Below, piece by piece: positions 43,231 through 53,978 of a stretch of DNA of 64,000 bases (position 1 is the stretch's first letter; each line of letters begins with the position of its first letter). The stretch comes from Hyphomicrobium methylovorum (GTDB taxonomy: Bacteria > Pseudomonadota > Alphaproteobacteria > Rhizobiales > Hyphomicrobiaceae): NCBI RefSeq assembly GCF_013626205.1, contig NZ_QHJE01000001.1, forward strand, positions 1,488,001 to 1,552,000, written 5' to 3'. A program made the translations under genes and the position numbers. The notes beneath the pieces were generated by a model. It made no database searches and had not been told where the DNA came from. It saw only the letters and a list, made by a program, of their open reading frames with translations.

Positions 43231-44202
43231 ATGGCACCGCGCGACACGACGGCGAATGTGGATGACGATGAGCTTGCGCTCGGAGGCGATCTCGATCGCG
43301 CTGTGGCGGTATGGCTCGATCATTTGCGCGGTGAGCGCGGCCAGAGCACGGCCACGATTGACGCCTATGCGCGCGACGTTCGGCAATTTCTCACCTATTT
43401 GAAAAGCCATCTTGGGCATGCGCCCTGCCTTGCCGATCTTGCCCGCGTCGACGCGAAGACGTTTCGCGGATTTCTTTCGTCGCGGCGAAAGTCGGGCGTT
43501 GTTTCGCGCTCCCTTGCGCGTTCGCTCTCAGCGTTGAGGACGTTCTTCCGCTGGCTCGAGCGAGAAGACACACTGAAAAACCGTGCCGTTCTCACGATCG
43601 CACTGCCGAAGATACCCCACGGCGTTCCGCGTCCGCTGACCGTTGATGGCGCGGCCTCTCTTGTCGCGAACCGTGGCGAAAACGACATTCCCTGGGTCGC
43701 CGCGCGCGATACCGCCGTGCTTCTGCTCCTTTACGGCGCGGGGTTGCGCATCAGCGAGGCCTTAAGCCTTACACCGCGGACAGCGCCTGTTGACGGCCGA
43801 GACGTGATGCACATTCGCGGCAAGGGCGGGCGCGAACGTCTGGTGCCTGCTCTCCCCATCGTCTCGTCGGCCATCGCGGAATACATCCGGCTCTGCGCCT
43901 ATCCGCTTCCGGCAGACGGACCGTTGTTCCTGGGCGCGCGCGGGGGGCCTTTGTCGCCGCGCATCGTTCAATTGCTGATGGAGCGGTTGCGGGGCGAACT
44001 TGGACTTTCAGACACCGCGACGCCTCACGCATTGCGCCATTCCTTCGCGACGCATCTGCTTTCGGCCGGCGCGGATTTACGACAAATTCAAGAGCTTTTG
44101 GGTCATGCCTCGCTTTCGACGACGCAAATCTATACGGAAGTAGATCGAGAGCGTCTGCTGGCCGTTTACGATCAGGCGCATCCGAGGGCCGGGCGGTCCT
44201 GA
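43231..44202 (+). CDS. xerC: Tyrosine recombinase XerC
   Basis: 323 residues. XerC/XerD resolve chromosome dimers at dif. The N-terminal SAM-like domain has LDHLRGERGQSTATIDAYAR; the catalytic set is visible as Arg in GAGLRISEAL, Lys in RGKGGRERLVP, HALRHSFATHLL (His and Arg) and LGHASLSTTQIYTEVD (His, Tyr nucleophile). The length and position after a housekeeping gene mark it as the chromosomal recombinase, not an integrase of the accessory region. XerD is not in the window. Confidence 0.92.
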   Translation: MAPRDTTANVDDDELALGGDLDRAVAVWLDHLRGERGQSTATIDAYARDVRQFLTYLKSHLGHAPCLADLARVDAKTFRGFLSSRRKSGVVSRSLARSLSALRTFFRWLEREDTLKNRAVLTIALPKIPHGVPRPLTVDGAASLVANRGENDIPWVAARDTAVLLLLYGAGLRISEALSLTPRTAPVDGRDVMHIRGKGGRERLVPALPIVSSAIAEYIRLCAYPLPADGPLFLGARGGPLSPRIVQLLMERLRGELGLSDTATPHALRHSFATHLLSAGADLRQIQELLGHASLSTTQIYTEVDRERLLAVYDQAHPRAGRS

Positions 44203-44235
44203 ACTGTTAACGTCAATGCGTTTCGAGTACCTCCG

Positions 44236-45267
44236 ATGAGCATCACAAAGTACCGGACCGAGATCGCTGCAGCGGCGGTTGTCGCGCTGGTTTTCGTGTT
44301 CGCTGCCTTTTCGTTCCAGGACGGAAAAACCGCGCCTCCGAAATGTCTCGGCGTCGACATGCTTGCCGAAATGAGCGAGCGCGCGCCCGCCGCATACAAG
44401 ACTGTGATGGACGAAGCGGGCGCCTTGCCGAACAGCGAGGCGGTGCTTTGGAAAATTGAAAAGCCCGGCGTTGACCCGTCTTATCTCCTCGGAACGATGC
44501 ATCTCTCTGATCCGCGCATCGCACGGCTTTCTCCGGCGACGAAGGATGCGATTGGGCATTCGACCTCGGTCGCACTCGAAGTGGCGGATCTCTCGGACAA
44601 GGCCGTGGCTGAAGCGATGGCGAAAGCCAGTGCGCTGCTCGTCTATTCCGACGGAACGAAGCTCGACACGCGTCTATCGCCCGAGGAATTCAAGAAAGTG
44701 CAGCAGGTCGTCTCGAAATCGGGGCTTCCCGATTCTGCGTCAACTTTGATGAAGCCGTGGCTCGTCAGCATGTTGATGGCGACATCCGATTGCGAGCGCA
44801 AACAAGTCGCGTCAGGCGCTAAGGTGCTCGATCTTCTGGTTGGTGCGGAAGCGGAGAGGCGTGGCATCAAGGTCGTCGGTCTCGAAACGATTCAAGACCA
44901 GCTCGGTGCTATGGCATCGATACCTGACGACGAACAGGTCGCCATGCTGAAGGTTGGCCTCCAGTATATCGATCGCTCCAACGACCTCATGGAAACGTTG
45001 GTGCAGATGTACTTGAACCGGAAAATTTCCGCTGCCATGCCGTTTCAGATTGCGTTGGCGGCCGAGCATGGAACGCCTGCAAGCGCGTTCGACGGGTTTC
45101 AAAAAGCGCTGCTGGTCGATCGCAATGCGCGCATGGCCGAAGCCGCCTTGCCGCTTCTCGATAAGGGGAAAGCCTTCATCGGGATTGGCGCGTTGCATCT
45201 TTCCGGCCCCAAGGGCCTCGTTGCGCTGCTGCGCGAGCAGGGCTTCACCGTCACTGCCGTCGAGTAA
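44236..45267 (+). CDS. TraB/GumN family protein
   Basis: 343 residues with an N-terminal hydrophobic segment (10-26) that acts as a signal or anchor. TraB/GumN features: VLWKIEKPGVDPSYLLGTMH with the conserved GTxH, LEVADLSDKAV, and near the end KAFIGIGALHLSGPKGLVALL (GxxH). The family is thought to be metallopeptidase-like but is poorly characterised. It starts 33 bases after xerC and converges on lpd. Confidence 0.88.
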   Translation: MSITKYRTEIAAAAVVALVFVFAAFSFQDGKTAPPKCLGVDMLAEMSERAPAAYKTVMDEAGALPNSEAVLWKIEKPGVDPSYLLGTMHLSDPRIARLSPATKDAIGHSTSVALEVADLSDKAVAEAMAKASALLVYSDGTKLDTRLSPEEFKKVQQVVSKSGLPDSASTLMKPWLVSMLMATSDCERKQVASGAKVLDLLVGAEAERRGIKVVGLETIQDQLGAMASIPDDEQVAMLKVGLQYIDRSNDLMETLVQMYLNRKISAAMPFQIALAAEHGTPASAFDGFQKALLVDRNARMAEAALPLLDKGKAFIGIGALHLSGPKGLVALLREQGFTVTAVE

Positions 45268-45271
45268 GCAA

Positions 45272-46669
45272 TTACAAATGGATTGCGCGGCTCGCCACGG
45301 CGAGGGCCGCTTCTTTGACCGCTTCGCTGAAGGTCGGATGCGCATGACACGTGCGTGCAAGGTCTTCGGCTGAGCCGCTGAATTCCATCAGGACCGCCGC
45401 TTCAGCGATCAACTCTCCGGCGCTCGGACCGATGATGTGGACACCGAGAACGCGGTCTGTCGTTGCGTCAGCGAGAATTTTGACGAAACCCTCAGTGGCG
45501 CGGATTGACTTGGCGCGGCCGTTCGCTGTGAATGGAAACTTACCAACGTTGTAGGCGACGCCCGCGGATTTCAGCTCTTCTTCGGTTTTGCCGACGCTTG
45601 CAACCTCGGGCGAGGTGTAGATGACGTTCGGGATGACGTCGTAGTTCACGTGGCCCGCTTTCCCCGCGATGATTTCGGCGACGGCGATGCCTTCATCTTC
45701 AGCCTTGTGCGCCAACATCGGCCCGGCGATGACGTCGCCAATGGCGAAAACTCCGGATGTGCTTGTCTGGAAATGGCCGTCCACCAGAATGCGCTTTTTG
45801 GCATCCAGCGCGACACCTGCTTCCGCCAGGCCCAGCCCTTCGATGTAGGGAACGCGTCCTACGGCGACGAGAACAACGTCTGCCTCGATCGACTCTGCGA
45901 CGCCGCCAGCCGCCGGTTCGACTTTCGCCACGACGCCGCTCCGACCGGTTTCGACGGCCGCGACTTTGCTTTGCAGGCGGAACGCGATGCCCTGCTTTTC
46001 AAGGATCCGTTGAAATGCCTTCGCAACCTCCCGATCCATGCCGGGCAGGATGCGGTCGAGATACTCGATGACGAGAACTTCCGATCCGAGACGTTTCCAT
46101 ACGGACCCGAGTTCAAGTCCAATAACGCCTGCGCCGACGACAAGCAGTTTACGTGGGACAGCCGGAAGCTCCAGAGCGCCCGTTGAAGAGACGATGCGCT
46201 TTTCGTCGATCTCAATATTGGGAAGACGCGTCACGTCTGAGCCCGTCGCGATAACGATCGCTTTGGCTTCCAGCGTTTGCGTTTCACCGTTTCTGTCCGT
46301 GACGCTGACCTGGCCGGACTTCACGATGCGGCCGGTACCGAAGACAGTATCGATCTTGTTCTTCTTCAGCAGGTAGGCGACCCCGTCGACGTTGCCTTTT
46401 ACGCCCTCGCGCTTGAATGCCTGCATCTTCGGCAGATCCAGGGACGGCGAGACTTCGATGCCCATCTCTGCGAAACCGTGCTTCGCCTCGGCGAAGGAGT
46501 GGGATGCGTGAAGCAGTGCTTTCGACGGGATGCAACCAACGTTGAGGCACGTGCCGCCGTGTGTGGAGCGCTTCTCGACGACCGCAACTTTCAAACCGAG
46601 TTGCGCGGCGCGGATGGCACAAACATATCCGCCCGGTCCGGTGCCGATAACGATCAGATCGTAGCTCAT
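45272..46669 (-). CDS. lpd: Dihydrolipoyl dehydrogenase (E3)
   Basis: 465 residues. E3 reoxidises dihydrolipoamide in 2-oxoacid dehydrogenases, here most likely the 2-oxoglutarate complex encoded just upstream. FAD-binding GTGPGGYVCAIRAAQLG, redox disulfide GGTCLNVGCIPSKALL (C-x4-C), NAD domain VVGAGVIGLELGSVW, and the active His in TCHAHPTFSEAVKEAA. The ATG overlaps the stop of the preceding VOC gene by four bases, so the two are translated together. Confidence 0.96.
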   Translation of the reverse strand: MSYDLIVIGTGPGGYVCAIRAAQLGLKVAVVEKRSTHGGTCLNVGCIPSKALLHASHSFAEAKHGFAEMGIEVSPSLDLPKMQAFKREGVKGNVDGVAYLLKKNKIDTVFGTGRIVKSGQVSVTDRNGETQTLEAKAIVIATGSDVTRLPNIEIDEKRIVSSTGALELPAVPRKLLVVGAGVIGLELGSVWKRLGSEVLVIEYLDRILPGMDREVAKAFQRILEKQGIAFRLQSKVAAVETGRSGVVAKVEPAAGGVAESIEADVVLVAVGRVPYIEGLGLAEAGVALDAKKRILVDGHFQTSTSGVFAIGDVIAGPMLAHKAEDEGIAVAEIIAGKAGHVNYDVIPNVIYTSPEVASVGKTEEELKSAGVAYNVGKFPFTANGRAKSIRATEGFVKILADATTDRVLGVHIIGPSAGELIAEAAVLMEFSGSAEDLARTCHAHPTFSEAVKEAALAVASRAIHL

Positions 46670-47109
46670 GAGACCTTGATTTCGCTGGTGGTTGCAAGCG
46701 GGGCGTTGAATGCCCAGACGTGTCCGAACGGGTCCTTCACGCGACCATAGCGGGCGCCCCAGAAAACGTCACCAGCCGGTAGAAGAACGTCAGCACCCGC
46801 TTCAGATGCCATTGCGATTGCTGCGTCGACGTCCGCTGGCTTTGGCAGATTGATGCTGATCGCGAACGTCGTTCCATTGAGCGTCGTTGGCGCCATCACA
46901 TCGCCGCCAAATTCGGGAAACTCGTCGTGCAGCATCACCTCGCCGCCATAGACGGCGATGTTGGCGTGCAAAACGCGAACACCGTCTTCGGCCATGGCCT
47001 TGAATGTTATCTTGGCCCCAAACGCCTTCTCGTAAAAGGCGAGCGCTGCAACGCCATCGCGCACGCAGATGTGCGCCTGGATCGGCGGCGGATTGGGGCC
47101 AAATGCCAT
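46666..47109 (-). CDS. VOC family protein (PhnB-like)
   Basis: 147 residues from ATG 47109; a longer start inside sucB is unlikely. VOC/glyoxalase fold of PhnB type: AHICVRDGVAALAFYEKAFGA, LHANIAVYGGEVMLHDEF, DVDAAIAMASEAGADVL and RYGRVKDPFGHVWAFN. Catalytic metal ligands cannot be confirmed. It sits between sucB (1 base away) and lpd (overlap of four), an unusual place for a VOC protein in a sucABlpd operon, and may protect or modify something linked to the complex. Confidence 0.88.
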   Translation of the reverse strand: MAFGPNPPPIQAHICVRDGVAALAFYEKAFGAKITFKAMAEDGVRVLHANIAVYGGEVMLHDEFPEFGGDVMAPTTLNGTTFAISINLPKPADVDAAIAMASEAGADVLLPAGDVFWGARYGRVKDPFGHVWAFNAPLATTSEIKVS

Positions 47110-47110
47110 G

Positions 47111-48469
47111 TCAAAGCTCCAGAATGAAGCGCTGCGGATCCTCCAGGCATTCCTTGACGCGGACAAGGAACGTCACAGCCTCTTTGCCGTCAACGATGCG
47201 ATGATCGTAGGACAGCGCGAGATACATCATCGGCCGCGCCACGATCTGTCCGCCGCGAACGACGGGGCGTTCTTCGATACGGTGCATACCGAGAATGCCG
47301 GATTGCGGCGCGTTCAGGATCGGTGTCGACATCAGCGAGCCGTAGACGCCGCCATTCGAGATTGTGAATGTGCCGCCCTGCATGTCGTCGATCGACAATT
47401 TGCCATCTCGTGCACGTTTACCGAAGGCATGGATCTGCTGTTCGATCTCGGCGAGCGTCAATCGATCAGCGTCGCGCACGACCGGCACGACGAGACCCTT
47501 CTCGGTGCCGACTGCCACGCCGAGGTGGTAGTAATTCTTGTAGACGATTTCATCGCCGTCGATTTCGGCGTTGACGGACGGCACGTCGCGAAGCGCCTGG
47601 ATGCAGGCTTTCACGAACAGTCCCATGAAGCCCAGCTTGACGCCGTGCCGTTTTTCAAACGCGTCCTTATACTGCGCGCGCAACGCCATCACCGCGCTCA
47701 TATCGACGTCGTTGAACGTCGTGAGCATAGCCGCCGTATTCTGCGCTTCCTTCAAGCGTCGCGCGATCGTTTGACGAAGCCGCGTCATCTTGAGGCGTTC
47801 TTCGCGCGTTTCATCGTTGGCGGGTGATGGCAGCCGCGCATCCTGCATCGCTTTGAATTCGGTCGTTGGCGTCTGCTTCAGCGCGACCGCCGTCTGTTGC
47901 GCGGCGGCGGGTTCCGGCGCACGCGGTGGCGGCGGCGGTGCCTGGCGAGGCGCCGCGGCAGCGAGGGCGTTTGCGATGTCTTCTTTCAGGATCTGCCCGC
48001 GCCGGCCGGAACCCTGCACATCGCTCGGTTCGAGGCCCGCTTCCATCATCGCTCTCAGCGCGGCAGGAGTGGGCGGCGGAACCTCGCGCGATGGCTCGCT
48101 GCCTGAGGCCGCGGCTGGAGCAGGCTCCTTCGCTGACGTGGGAGCAGGTTTGGGTTCGGGTTGCGATTGAGGCTGCGGTTTTGGTTCAGGCGGTTGCGGT
48201 GCAGCCGTCGGCGCAGCAGCTGCTCCGCCCTTTCCTTCATTCAGTGCCGCGAGCACCGAGCCGACCGCAACAGTTGACCCAGATTGCACGAGAATGTCGC
48301 CCAACACGCCTGACGCCGGCGCGGGGACTTCTACCGTGACCTTATCCGTTTCCAGTTCGACAAGCGGTTCGTCAGCATTGACGGTTTCGCCCGTCGTCTT
48401 GAACCACTTACCGACGGTCGCTTCCGTTACGCTTTCTCCGAGCGTGGGGACGCGAATTTCGATCGACAT
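47111..48469 (-). CDS. sucB: Dihydrolipoamide succinyltransferase (E2 of 2-oxoglutarate dehydrogenase)
   Basis: 452 residues. One lipoyl domain with the lipoyl Lys in [14 protein letters not shown], an Ala/Pro/Gln/Lys-rich linker, the peripheral-subunit-binding domain ([20 protein letters not shown]), another linker and the acyltransferase domain ([18 protein letters not shown], with catalytic His in [14 protein letters not shown]). It transfers the succinyl group to CoA in the TCA cycle. It begins 12 bases after sucA. Confidence 0.96.
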   Translation of the reverse strand: MSIEIRVPTLGESVTEATVGKWFKTTGETVNADEPLVELETDKVTVEVPAPASGVLGDILVQSGSTVAVGSVLAALNEGKGGAAAAPTAAPQPPEPKPQPQSQPEPKPAPTSAKEPAPAAASGSEPSREVPPPTPAALRAMMEAGLEPSDVQGSGRRGQILKEDIANALAAAAPRQAPPPPPRAPEPAAAQQTAVALKQTPTTEFKAMQDARLPSPANDETREERLKMTRLRQTIARRLKEAQNTAAMLTTFNDVDMSAVMALRAQYKDAFEKRHGVKLGFMGLFVKACIQALRDVPSVNAEIDGDEIVYKNYYHLGVAVGTEKGLVVPVVRDADRLTLAEIEQQIHAFGKRARDGKLSIDDMQGGTFTISNGGVYGSLMSTPILNAPQSGILGMHRIEERPVVRGGQIVARPMMYLALSYDHRIVDGKEAVTFLVRVKECLEDPQRFILEL

Positions 48470-48481
48470 TTCAGCCTCTCG

Positions 48482-51451
48482 TTATGTTCCGAGCGCTTCC
48501 GCGACGAGCGCGGTTTGCTCCTTGATATGCTGCGAAAGAAGGCCTGTTGCCGTCGAGGCGGAAGCCGAGCGTCCGGCGTACCGGGCGCGCGACTGGCTAT
48601 AGCCCAAATGGTTCAGCACCCATTCTATATTGGGGTCCATAAAATTCCAGGCGCCCATATTCTTCGGCTCTTCCTGACACCAGACGAACTCAGCCGCTTT
48701 GAAGCGTCCCAATTCGTGGAGCAGAGCGCGCGCGGGGAACGGATAAAGCTGTTCCAGACGCAAGAGATAGATGTCGTCGCGGCCTTGCGTGTCGCGCGCG
48801 TCCAAGAGGTCGTAGTAGACCTTGCCGGTGCACAGAACGACCCGCTTGATCTCATCGTCCGGCCGAAGCGTGACGGTTGATGACCCGCGCTCCGCATCGT
48901 CCCACAGGATGCGGTGGAAGCTGGTGTTGGGACCGAATTCATCGAGCTTCGACGTGACGCGCTTGTGACGCAAAAGCGATTTCGGCGTCATCAGGATCAG
49001 CGGCTTGCGGAAGTTGCGATGAAGCTGACGCCGCAGGATATGGAAGTAATTTGCGGGCGTCGTGCAGTTTGCAACCTGCCAGTTATCCTCGGCGGAAAGC
49101 TGCAGGAAGCGTTCGAGGCGAGCCGATGAGTGCTCCGGGCCTTGACCTTCATATCCGTGCGGCAGCAAGCAGACGAGGCCGGACATGCGGAGCCATTTGC
49201 GCTCGGCCGACGAGATGAACTGATCGAAGATGACTTGTGCGCCGTTGGCGAAGTCTCCGAACTGGGCCTCCCAAAGTGTCAGCGCGTTCGGCTCGGCGAG
49301 CGAGTAGCCGTATTCGAAACCGAGAACGGCTTCTTCCGACAGCATCGAGTTGACGATTTCGAACCGCGCCTGGTTGGGCGCGAGATGCTTCAGCGGCGCA
49401 AATCGGCGTTCGGTTTCTTGATCGATAAAAACGGCATGGCGTTGGGAGAACGTGCCGCGTTCACAGTCCTGCCCGGAAAGGCGGACGCGGAAACCTTCCA
49501 TCAGCAGTGATGCGAACGCTAGGTGTTCGCCCATTGCCCAATCGATGCCGGTGCCCTTCTCAACCATTTCACGGCGGCGCTCCAAAAGGCGGCTCACCGT
49601 TTTGTGGATGTGAAAATCGTTTGGAATGGCGGTCAGTCGGCGCCCGACGTCTTTCAGCGTTTCGATCGGAATGCCGGTGTTGCCGCGCCAGTCGTCGCTG
49701 TCGGATCGGGTGAAGCCGGACCAGCGACCGTCGAGCCAATCGGCTTTGTTCGGCTTGTAGCCGTCCGAAAAGCTGAACTCGTTGTCGAGGTTCGCGCGTA
49801 CCGTATCTTTCATCTCGGTGAATTCGGCCGCTGTCAGCACGCCTTCATCGATCAGATACTTCGAATAAATTTCGACGACCGTCGGATGCGCTTTGATACG
49901 ACGATACATGGCCGGCTGCGTGAACATCGGCTCGTCGGTTTCGTTGTGACCGTGACGGCGATAGCAGAACATGTCGATGACGACAGGCTTCTGGAAGCGC
50001 TGACGGAACTCGGTCGCAATCTTGGCGACATGAACGACGGCTTCGGGGCTGTCACCGTTCACGTGGAAAATCGGCGCTTCGATCATCAGTGCAACGTCGG
50101 AACAATAGGGAGACGAGCGCGAATGGTGCGGCGCTGTCGTGAAGCCGATCTGGTTGTTGATGATGAAATGGATCGAGCCGCCGGTGCGATGCCCCCGCAG
50201 ACCCGAAAGGCCGAAGCATTCCGCTACGACGCCCTGACCCGCGAACGCGGCGTCCCCATGAATGAGGAGCGGGAGAACCGGTCCGCGCTCGTTCCCTGAG
50301 CAGCCGTATTGATCTTGTTTCGCGCGCACTTTTCCGAGCACGACAGGATCGACGATTTCGAGATGCGACGGGTTCGCCGTGAGTGACAAGTGTACCGTGT
50401 TGCCGTCGAACATACGGTCTGACGACGCGCCGAGGTGGTACTTCACGTCACCGGAGCCTTCCACATCATCCGGCTTGAACGAACCGCCCTTGAACTCCTT
50501 GAAGATGGCGCGCAACGGCTTCGACATAACGTTCGCGAGCACGTTCAAGCGGCCACGGTGGGCCATACCCAGCGCGATGTCGCGCACGCCCAAGTGACCG
50601 CCGCGCTTGATGATCTGCTCCAGAGCCGGAATCATGGCTTCCGCGCCATCCAGGCCGAAACGCTTGGTGCCCGTATATTTCAAATCACAGAACTTCTCGA
50701 ACGTTTCCGTTTCGATCAGCTTGTTCAGGATTGCCTTCTGGCCTTCCGGCGTGAAGCGAATGTCCTTTTCTGGACCTTCGATCCGTTCCTGAATCCACGC
50801 CTTCTGCGTCGGGTCTGTGATGTGCGCGAACTGGAAGCCGACCTGTCGACAGTATGTGCGCCGGAGGATCGTCAGAATCTGGCGCATCGATGCCGTTTCA
50901 AGACCCATGATGCGATCAATGAAAATCGGTCGATCAAGATCAGCTTCGGTGAAACCATACGTTTCCGGCAACAATTCGCGATGAATGCGACGGTCGGCGA
51001 GACCGAGCGGGTCGAGATCAGCCGCGAGATGGCCAATGAAGCGATAGGCGCGGATCAGCATCAGCGCGCGGATTGAATCCTGCGTCGCGCGGAACGAAAC
51101 GGCTGGCGACATTTCAAAGCCAACCGATTGCGCGCGTCGTTCGATCTTGTTGCGGATTGTGCGTTCAAGCTCGCCGTAATCGCCGGTGAGCGCGCCGACA
51201 AGGTCGCGTTCGACGCTATTCGCCTCGCGGTTGACGAGGCTTTCGAGCGGCGGCGCCCATGCGGGCCCATCCGCGGCAGTGGACGATGCGGGAAGCGGCT
51301 CTTTGATGCTTTCGAAGAAGCGCCGCCATTCGTCGCTTACGGCGCCCGGATTGCGCTCGTACTCGGCTTGCATATCCTCGATGTAAGGTGCGTTCGCCGC
51401 ACTGAGAAACGACGTTCTCAGGAAAGCTTCATTCTGGACATTTCGCGACAT
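48482..51451 (-). CDS. sucA: 2-oxoglutarate dehydrogenase E1
   Basis: 989 residues, thiamine-diphosphate enzyme that decarboxylates 2-oxoglutarate. The N-terminal segment binds E2 (SFLSAANAPYIEDMQAEYER); TPP region with GDAAFAGQGVVAECFGLS and GSIHFIINNQIGFTT; HGHNETDEPMFTQP; C-terminal FEIVNSMLSEEAVLGFEYGY and HGYEGQGPEHSSARLERFL. All landmarks are in place. It is 106 bases downstream of sucD in the same direction; a GC-rich hairpin lies in that gap. Confidence 0.97.
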   Translation of the reverse strand: MSRNVQNEAFLRTSFLSAANAPYIEDMQAEYERNPGAVSDEWRRFFESIKEPLPASSTAADGPAWAPPLESLVNREANSVERDLVGALTGDYGELERTIRNKIERRAQSVGFEMSPAVSFRATQDSIRALMLIRAYRFIGHLAADLDPLGLADRRIHRELLPETYGFTEADLDRPIFIDRIMGLETASMRQILTILRRTYCRQVGFQFAHITDPTQKAWIQERIEGPEKDIRFTPEGQKAILNKLIETETFEKFCDLKYTGTKRFGLDGAEAMIPALEQIIKRGGHLGVRDIALGMAHRGRLNVLANVMSKPLRAIFKEFKGGSFKPDDVEGSGDVKYHLGASSDRMFDGNTVHLSLTANPSHLEIVDPVVLGKVRAKQDQYGCSGNERGPVLPLLIHGDAAFAGQGVVAECFGLSGLRGHRTGGSIHFIINNQIGFTTAPHHSRSSPYCSDVALMIEAPIFHVNGDSPEAVVHVAKIATEFRQRFQKPVVIDMFCYRRHGHNETDEPMFTQPAMYRRIKAHPTVVEIYSKYLIDEGVLTAAEFTEMKDTVRANLDNEFSFSDGYKPNKADWLDGRWSGFTRSDSDDWRGNTGIPIETLKDVGRRLTAIPNDFHIHKTVSRLLERRREMVEKGTGIDWAMGEHLAFASLLMEGFRVRLSGQDCERGTFSQRHAVFIDQETERRFAPLKHLAPNQARFEIVNSMLSEEAVLGFEYGYSLAEPNALTLWEAQFGDFANGAQVIFDQFISSAERKWLRMSGLVCLLPHGYEGQGPEHSSARLERFLQLSAEDNWQVANCTTPANYFHILRRQLHRNFRKPLILMTPKSLLRHKRVTSKLDEFGPNTSFHRILWDDAERGSSTVTLRPDDEIKRVVLCTGKVYYDLLDARDTQGRDDIYLLRLEQLYPFPARALLHELGRFKAAEFVWCQEEPKNMGAWNFMDPNIEWVLNHLGYSQSRARYAGRSASASTATGLLSQHIKEQTALVAEALGT

Positions 51452-51557
51452 GGAATTCGGCCTCTCATGCTTCGGAATGTCAACGCCGCAAGCGGCGAAC
51501 GACGAGCTGCAAAGGCGGGTTACCCGCCCGCCATTGCAATTCCGCTAATAATGCGCC

Positions 51558-52457
51558 TTACGCACGCAACACTTCGATCAGAGTACGGCCAAGCGCGGCG
51601 GGGCTCGGCGCAATTGCGATACCTGCCGCTTTCATGGCCTCAAGTTTGTCCTCGGCCTTACCCTTGCCTCCGGAAATGATGGCGCCAGCGTGACCCATGC
51701 GCCGACCGGGAGGCGCGGTAACTCCGGCGATGAAACCGACCATCGGCTTCTTGCGACCCTTGCGTGCTTCACGCACCAGGAATTCGGCCGCGTCTTCTTC
51801 TGCCGAGCCGCCAATTTCGCCGATCATGATGATGGATTGCGTGTGCTCATCAGACAGAAACAGATCCAAAACGTCGATAAATTCCGTGCCTTTGACGGGA
51901 TCGCCACCAATGCCCACCGCCGTCGTCTGGCCAAGTTCGACATCCGTCGTCTGTTTCACTGCTTCGTATGTGAGCGTTCCAGAGCGAGAAACAATGCCAA
52001 CCGTTCCTGCGCGGAAGATATTTCCCGGCATGATCCCGATTTTGCATTCGTCCGGCGTTAGAACTCCGGGGCAGTTGGGACCAACGAGGCGCGATTTCGA
52101 ACCGTCGAGCGCGCGCTTGACGCGCACCATGTCCATGACTGGAATGCCTTCGGTGATGCAGATGATGAGCGGCACCTCGGCATCGATCGCTTCGAGAATT
52201 GCGTCGGCCGCGAATGGCGGCGGCACATAAATCGAAGTTGCATTCGCACCGGTCTTCGCAACGGCCTCAGCGACGCTGTCGAACAGCGGCACGCTGCCGA
52301 GCTCTGCATCGGGGTGCTTGCTGCCGCCCTTCCCCGGCGTCACGCCGCCGACGATTTGGGTGCCGTACTCTTTCGATTGCTTGGTGTGGAACGTGCCCTG
52401 GCTGCCAGTAATACCCTGACAGATCACCTTCGTATTTCGGTCGACTAGAATTGACAT
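51558..52457 (-). CDS. sucD: Succinyl-CoA synthetase alpha subunit
   Basis: 299 residues. CoA-binding domain with [17 protein letters not shown] and GGVTPGKGG; NPCxGxx-type [20 protein letters not shown], and the phosphohistidine in [14 protein letters not shown]. Works with SucC to make ATP or GTP from succinyl-CoA. It starts 129 bases after sucC. Confidence 0.97.
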   Translation of the reverse strand: MSILVDRNTKVICQGITGSQGTFHTKQSKEYGTQIVGGVTPGKGGSKHPDAELGSVPLFDSVAEAVAKTGANATSIYVPPPFAADAILEAIDAEVPLIICITEGIPVMDMVRVKRALDGSKSRLVGPNCPGVLTPDECKIGIMPGNIFRAGTVGIVSRSGTLTYEAVKQTTDVELGQTTAVGIGGDPVKGTEFIDVLDLFLSDEHTQSIIMIGEIGGSAEEDAAEFLVREARKGRKKPMVGFIAGVTAPPGRRMGHAGAIISGGKGKAEDKLEAMKAAGIAIAPSPAALGRTLIEVLRA

Positions 52458-52586
52458 GCCATTCCCGCATTAGCCTGCCGTCGTAACGGCAATGTTGCGC
52501 ATTTTTTGCAGTGCAGCAAGATAGACTCTCGTCCTACGTGCTGGTCTCAAGCGGAACTTTGGGGTGCGGAGACACCCTGAAGCCGC

Positions 52587-53786
52587 TCACGCCGCCTTTT
52601 TAAGTTCGGCCGTGATTTTCTCGGCAGCGTCTCCCAGGTCGTCGGCAGGGATGATCTTAAGTCCCGAGTCCTTCAGAATTTTCTTGCCGAGTTCGACGTT
52701 GGTGCCTTCCAGACGCACGACGAGCGGAACCTTGATGTCCATTTCCCGAGCCGCCGCGATGACGCCTTCCGCGATGATGTCACAACGCATGATGCCGCCG
52801 AAGATGTTGACCAGGATGCCCTTCACGGACGGGTCAGCGAGGATGATCTTGAAGGCCTCGCGTACCTTTTCCTTTGATGCGCCGCCGCCGACATCGAGAA
52901 AGTTCGCCGGTTCCGCGCCATAGAGCTTGATGATGTCCATCGTGGCCATCGCAAGGCCCGCGCCGTTGACGAGGCAGCCGATGTTGCCATCGAGTTTGAC
53001 GAATGCGAGGTCGTGTTTCGACGCTTCGATTTCGGTCGGATCTTCTTCGCCGAGGTCGCGGAGGGCCACGATCTCAGGATGGCGATAGAGCGCATTCGAA
53101 TCAAAGTTCATCTTTCCGTCGAGGCACACGAGCCGGCCGTCTTTCGTGACGACGAGCGGATTGATTTCGAGCAGGCTCATGTCCTTCTCGACCACCATCC
53201 GGTAGAGATTTGCGATAAGGGTGCCGCACTGTTTCGCGGCATCTCCTTTGAGGCCCAGCGCCGAAGCGACTTTGCGACCATGGAACGGCTGGTAGCCCGT
53301 CGCGGGATCAATCGTCAGCGTGTGGATCTTTTCGGGCGTGTCGTGCGCGACCTCTTCGATGTTCATGCCGCCCGCTTCGCTGGCGATGAACGCGACGCGA
53401 GACGTCTCGCGGTCGACCAATGCTGAGAGATAGAGCTCACGTTCGATTGCCGAACCGTCTTCTATATAGAGGCGATTGACGACGCGTCCGTTGGCTCCTG
53501 TCTGAGCCGTCACCAGTGTGTGCCCCAGCATTTCCGTGGCAGCGGTGCGCACTTCGTCGATCGACTTCGCGATCCGGACGCCGCCTTTATCTCCGGCGGC
53601 TGCTTCCTTGAATTTTCCCTTGCCGCGTCCGCCGGCATGAATTTGCGCCTTTACGACCCATACTGGCCCGGGCAATTTTTTGGCCGCTTCCACCGCTTCT
53701 TCGACGGAAAACGCCGCAAAACCGTTTGGGGTTGGCACCGCGTATTCGCGATACAGGTCCTTGGCTTGGTGTTCGTGGATATTCAT
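52587..53786 (-). CDS. sucC: Succinyl-CoA synthetase beta subunit
   Basis: 399 residues with an ATP-grasp nucleotide domain ([53 protein letters not shown]) and the C-terminal ligase domain ([35 protein letters not shown]). It is the first gene of the sucCDAB-VOC-lpd group on the minus strand and is divergent from the 2OG-Fe(II) oxygenase gene. Confidence 0.97.
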   Translation of the reverse strand: MNIHEHQAKDLYREYAVPTPNGFAAFSVEEAVEAAKKLPGPVWVVKAQIHAGGRGKGKFKEAAAGDKGGVRIAKSIDEVRTAATEMLGHTLVTAQTGANGRVVNRLYIEDGSAIERELYLSALVDRETSRVAFIASEAGGMNIEEVAHDTPEKIHTLTIDPATGYQPFHGRKVASALGLKGDAAKQCGTLIANLYRMVVEKDMSLLEINPLVVTKDGRLVCLDGKMNFDSNALYRHPEIVALRDLGEEDPTEIEASKHDLAFVKLDGNIGCLVNGAGLAMATMDIIKLYGAEPANFLDVGGGASKEKVREAFKIILADPSVKGILVNIFGGIMRCDIIAEGVIAAAREMDIKVPLVVRLEGTNVELGKKILKDSGLKIIPADDLGDAAEKITAELKKAA

Positions 53787-53978
53787 ACGTTAGCTCCGTA
53801 GGGGTCTTTGTCGTTATTTCTGAACGTGGGATGCCGTCTTTATGCCCACTTTAGCGGCCGTAACAGATACGGCTCTCGCCAAAGTGTCTGGAAAACCGGC
53901 GCACGTCGCTTGAGCCGCGGTCGGGCGCCGTTTTAAGTCCCAATTTTTAATTTGTTTGATCAACATCGGGGAGCGTCC

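Noticed and set aside
43231-44202. Integrase of the accessory region
   Set aside because: Length, sequence and housekeeping neighbourhood fit XerC, and it is about 9 kb from the tRNA on the far side.
49523-50299. 258-residue plus-strand frame inside sucA
   Set aside because: Antisense of a fully conserved sucA region, typical of high-GC genes.
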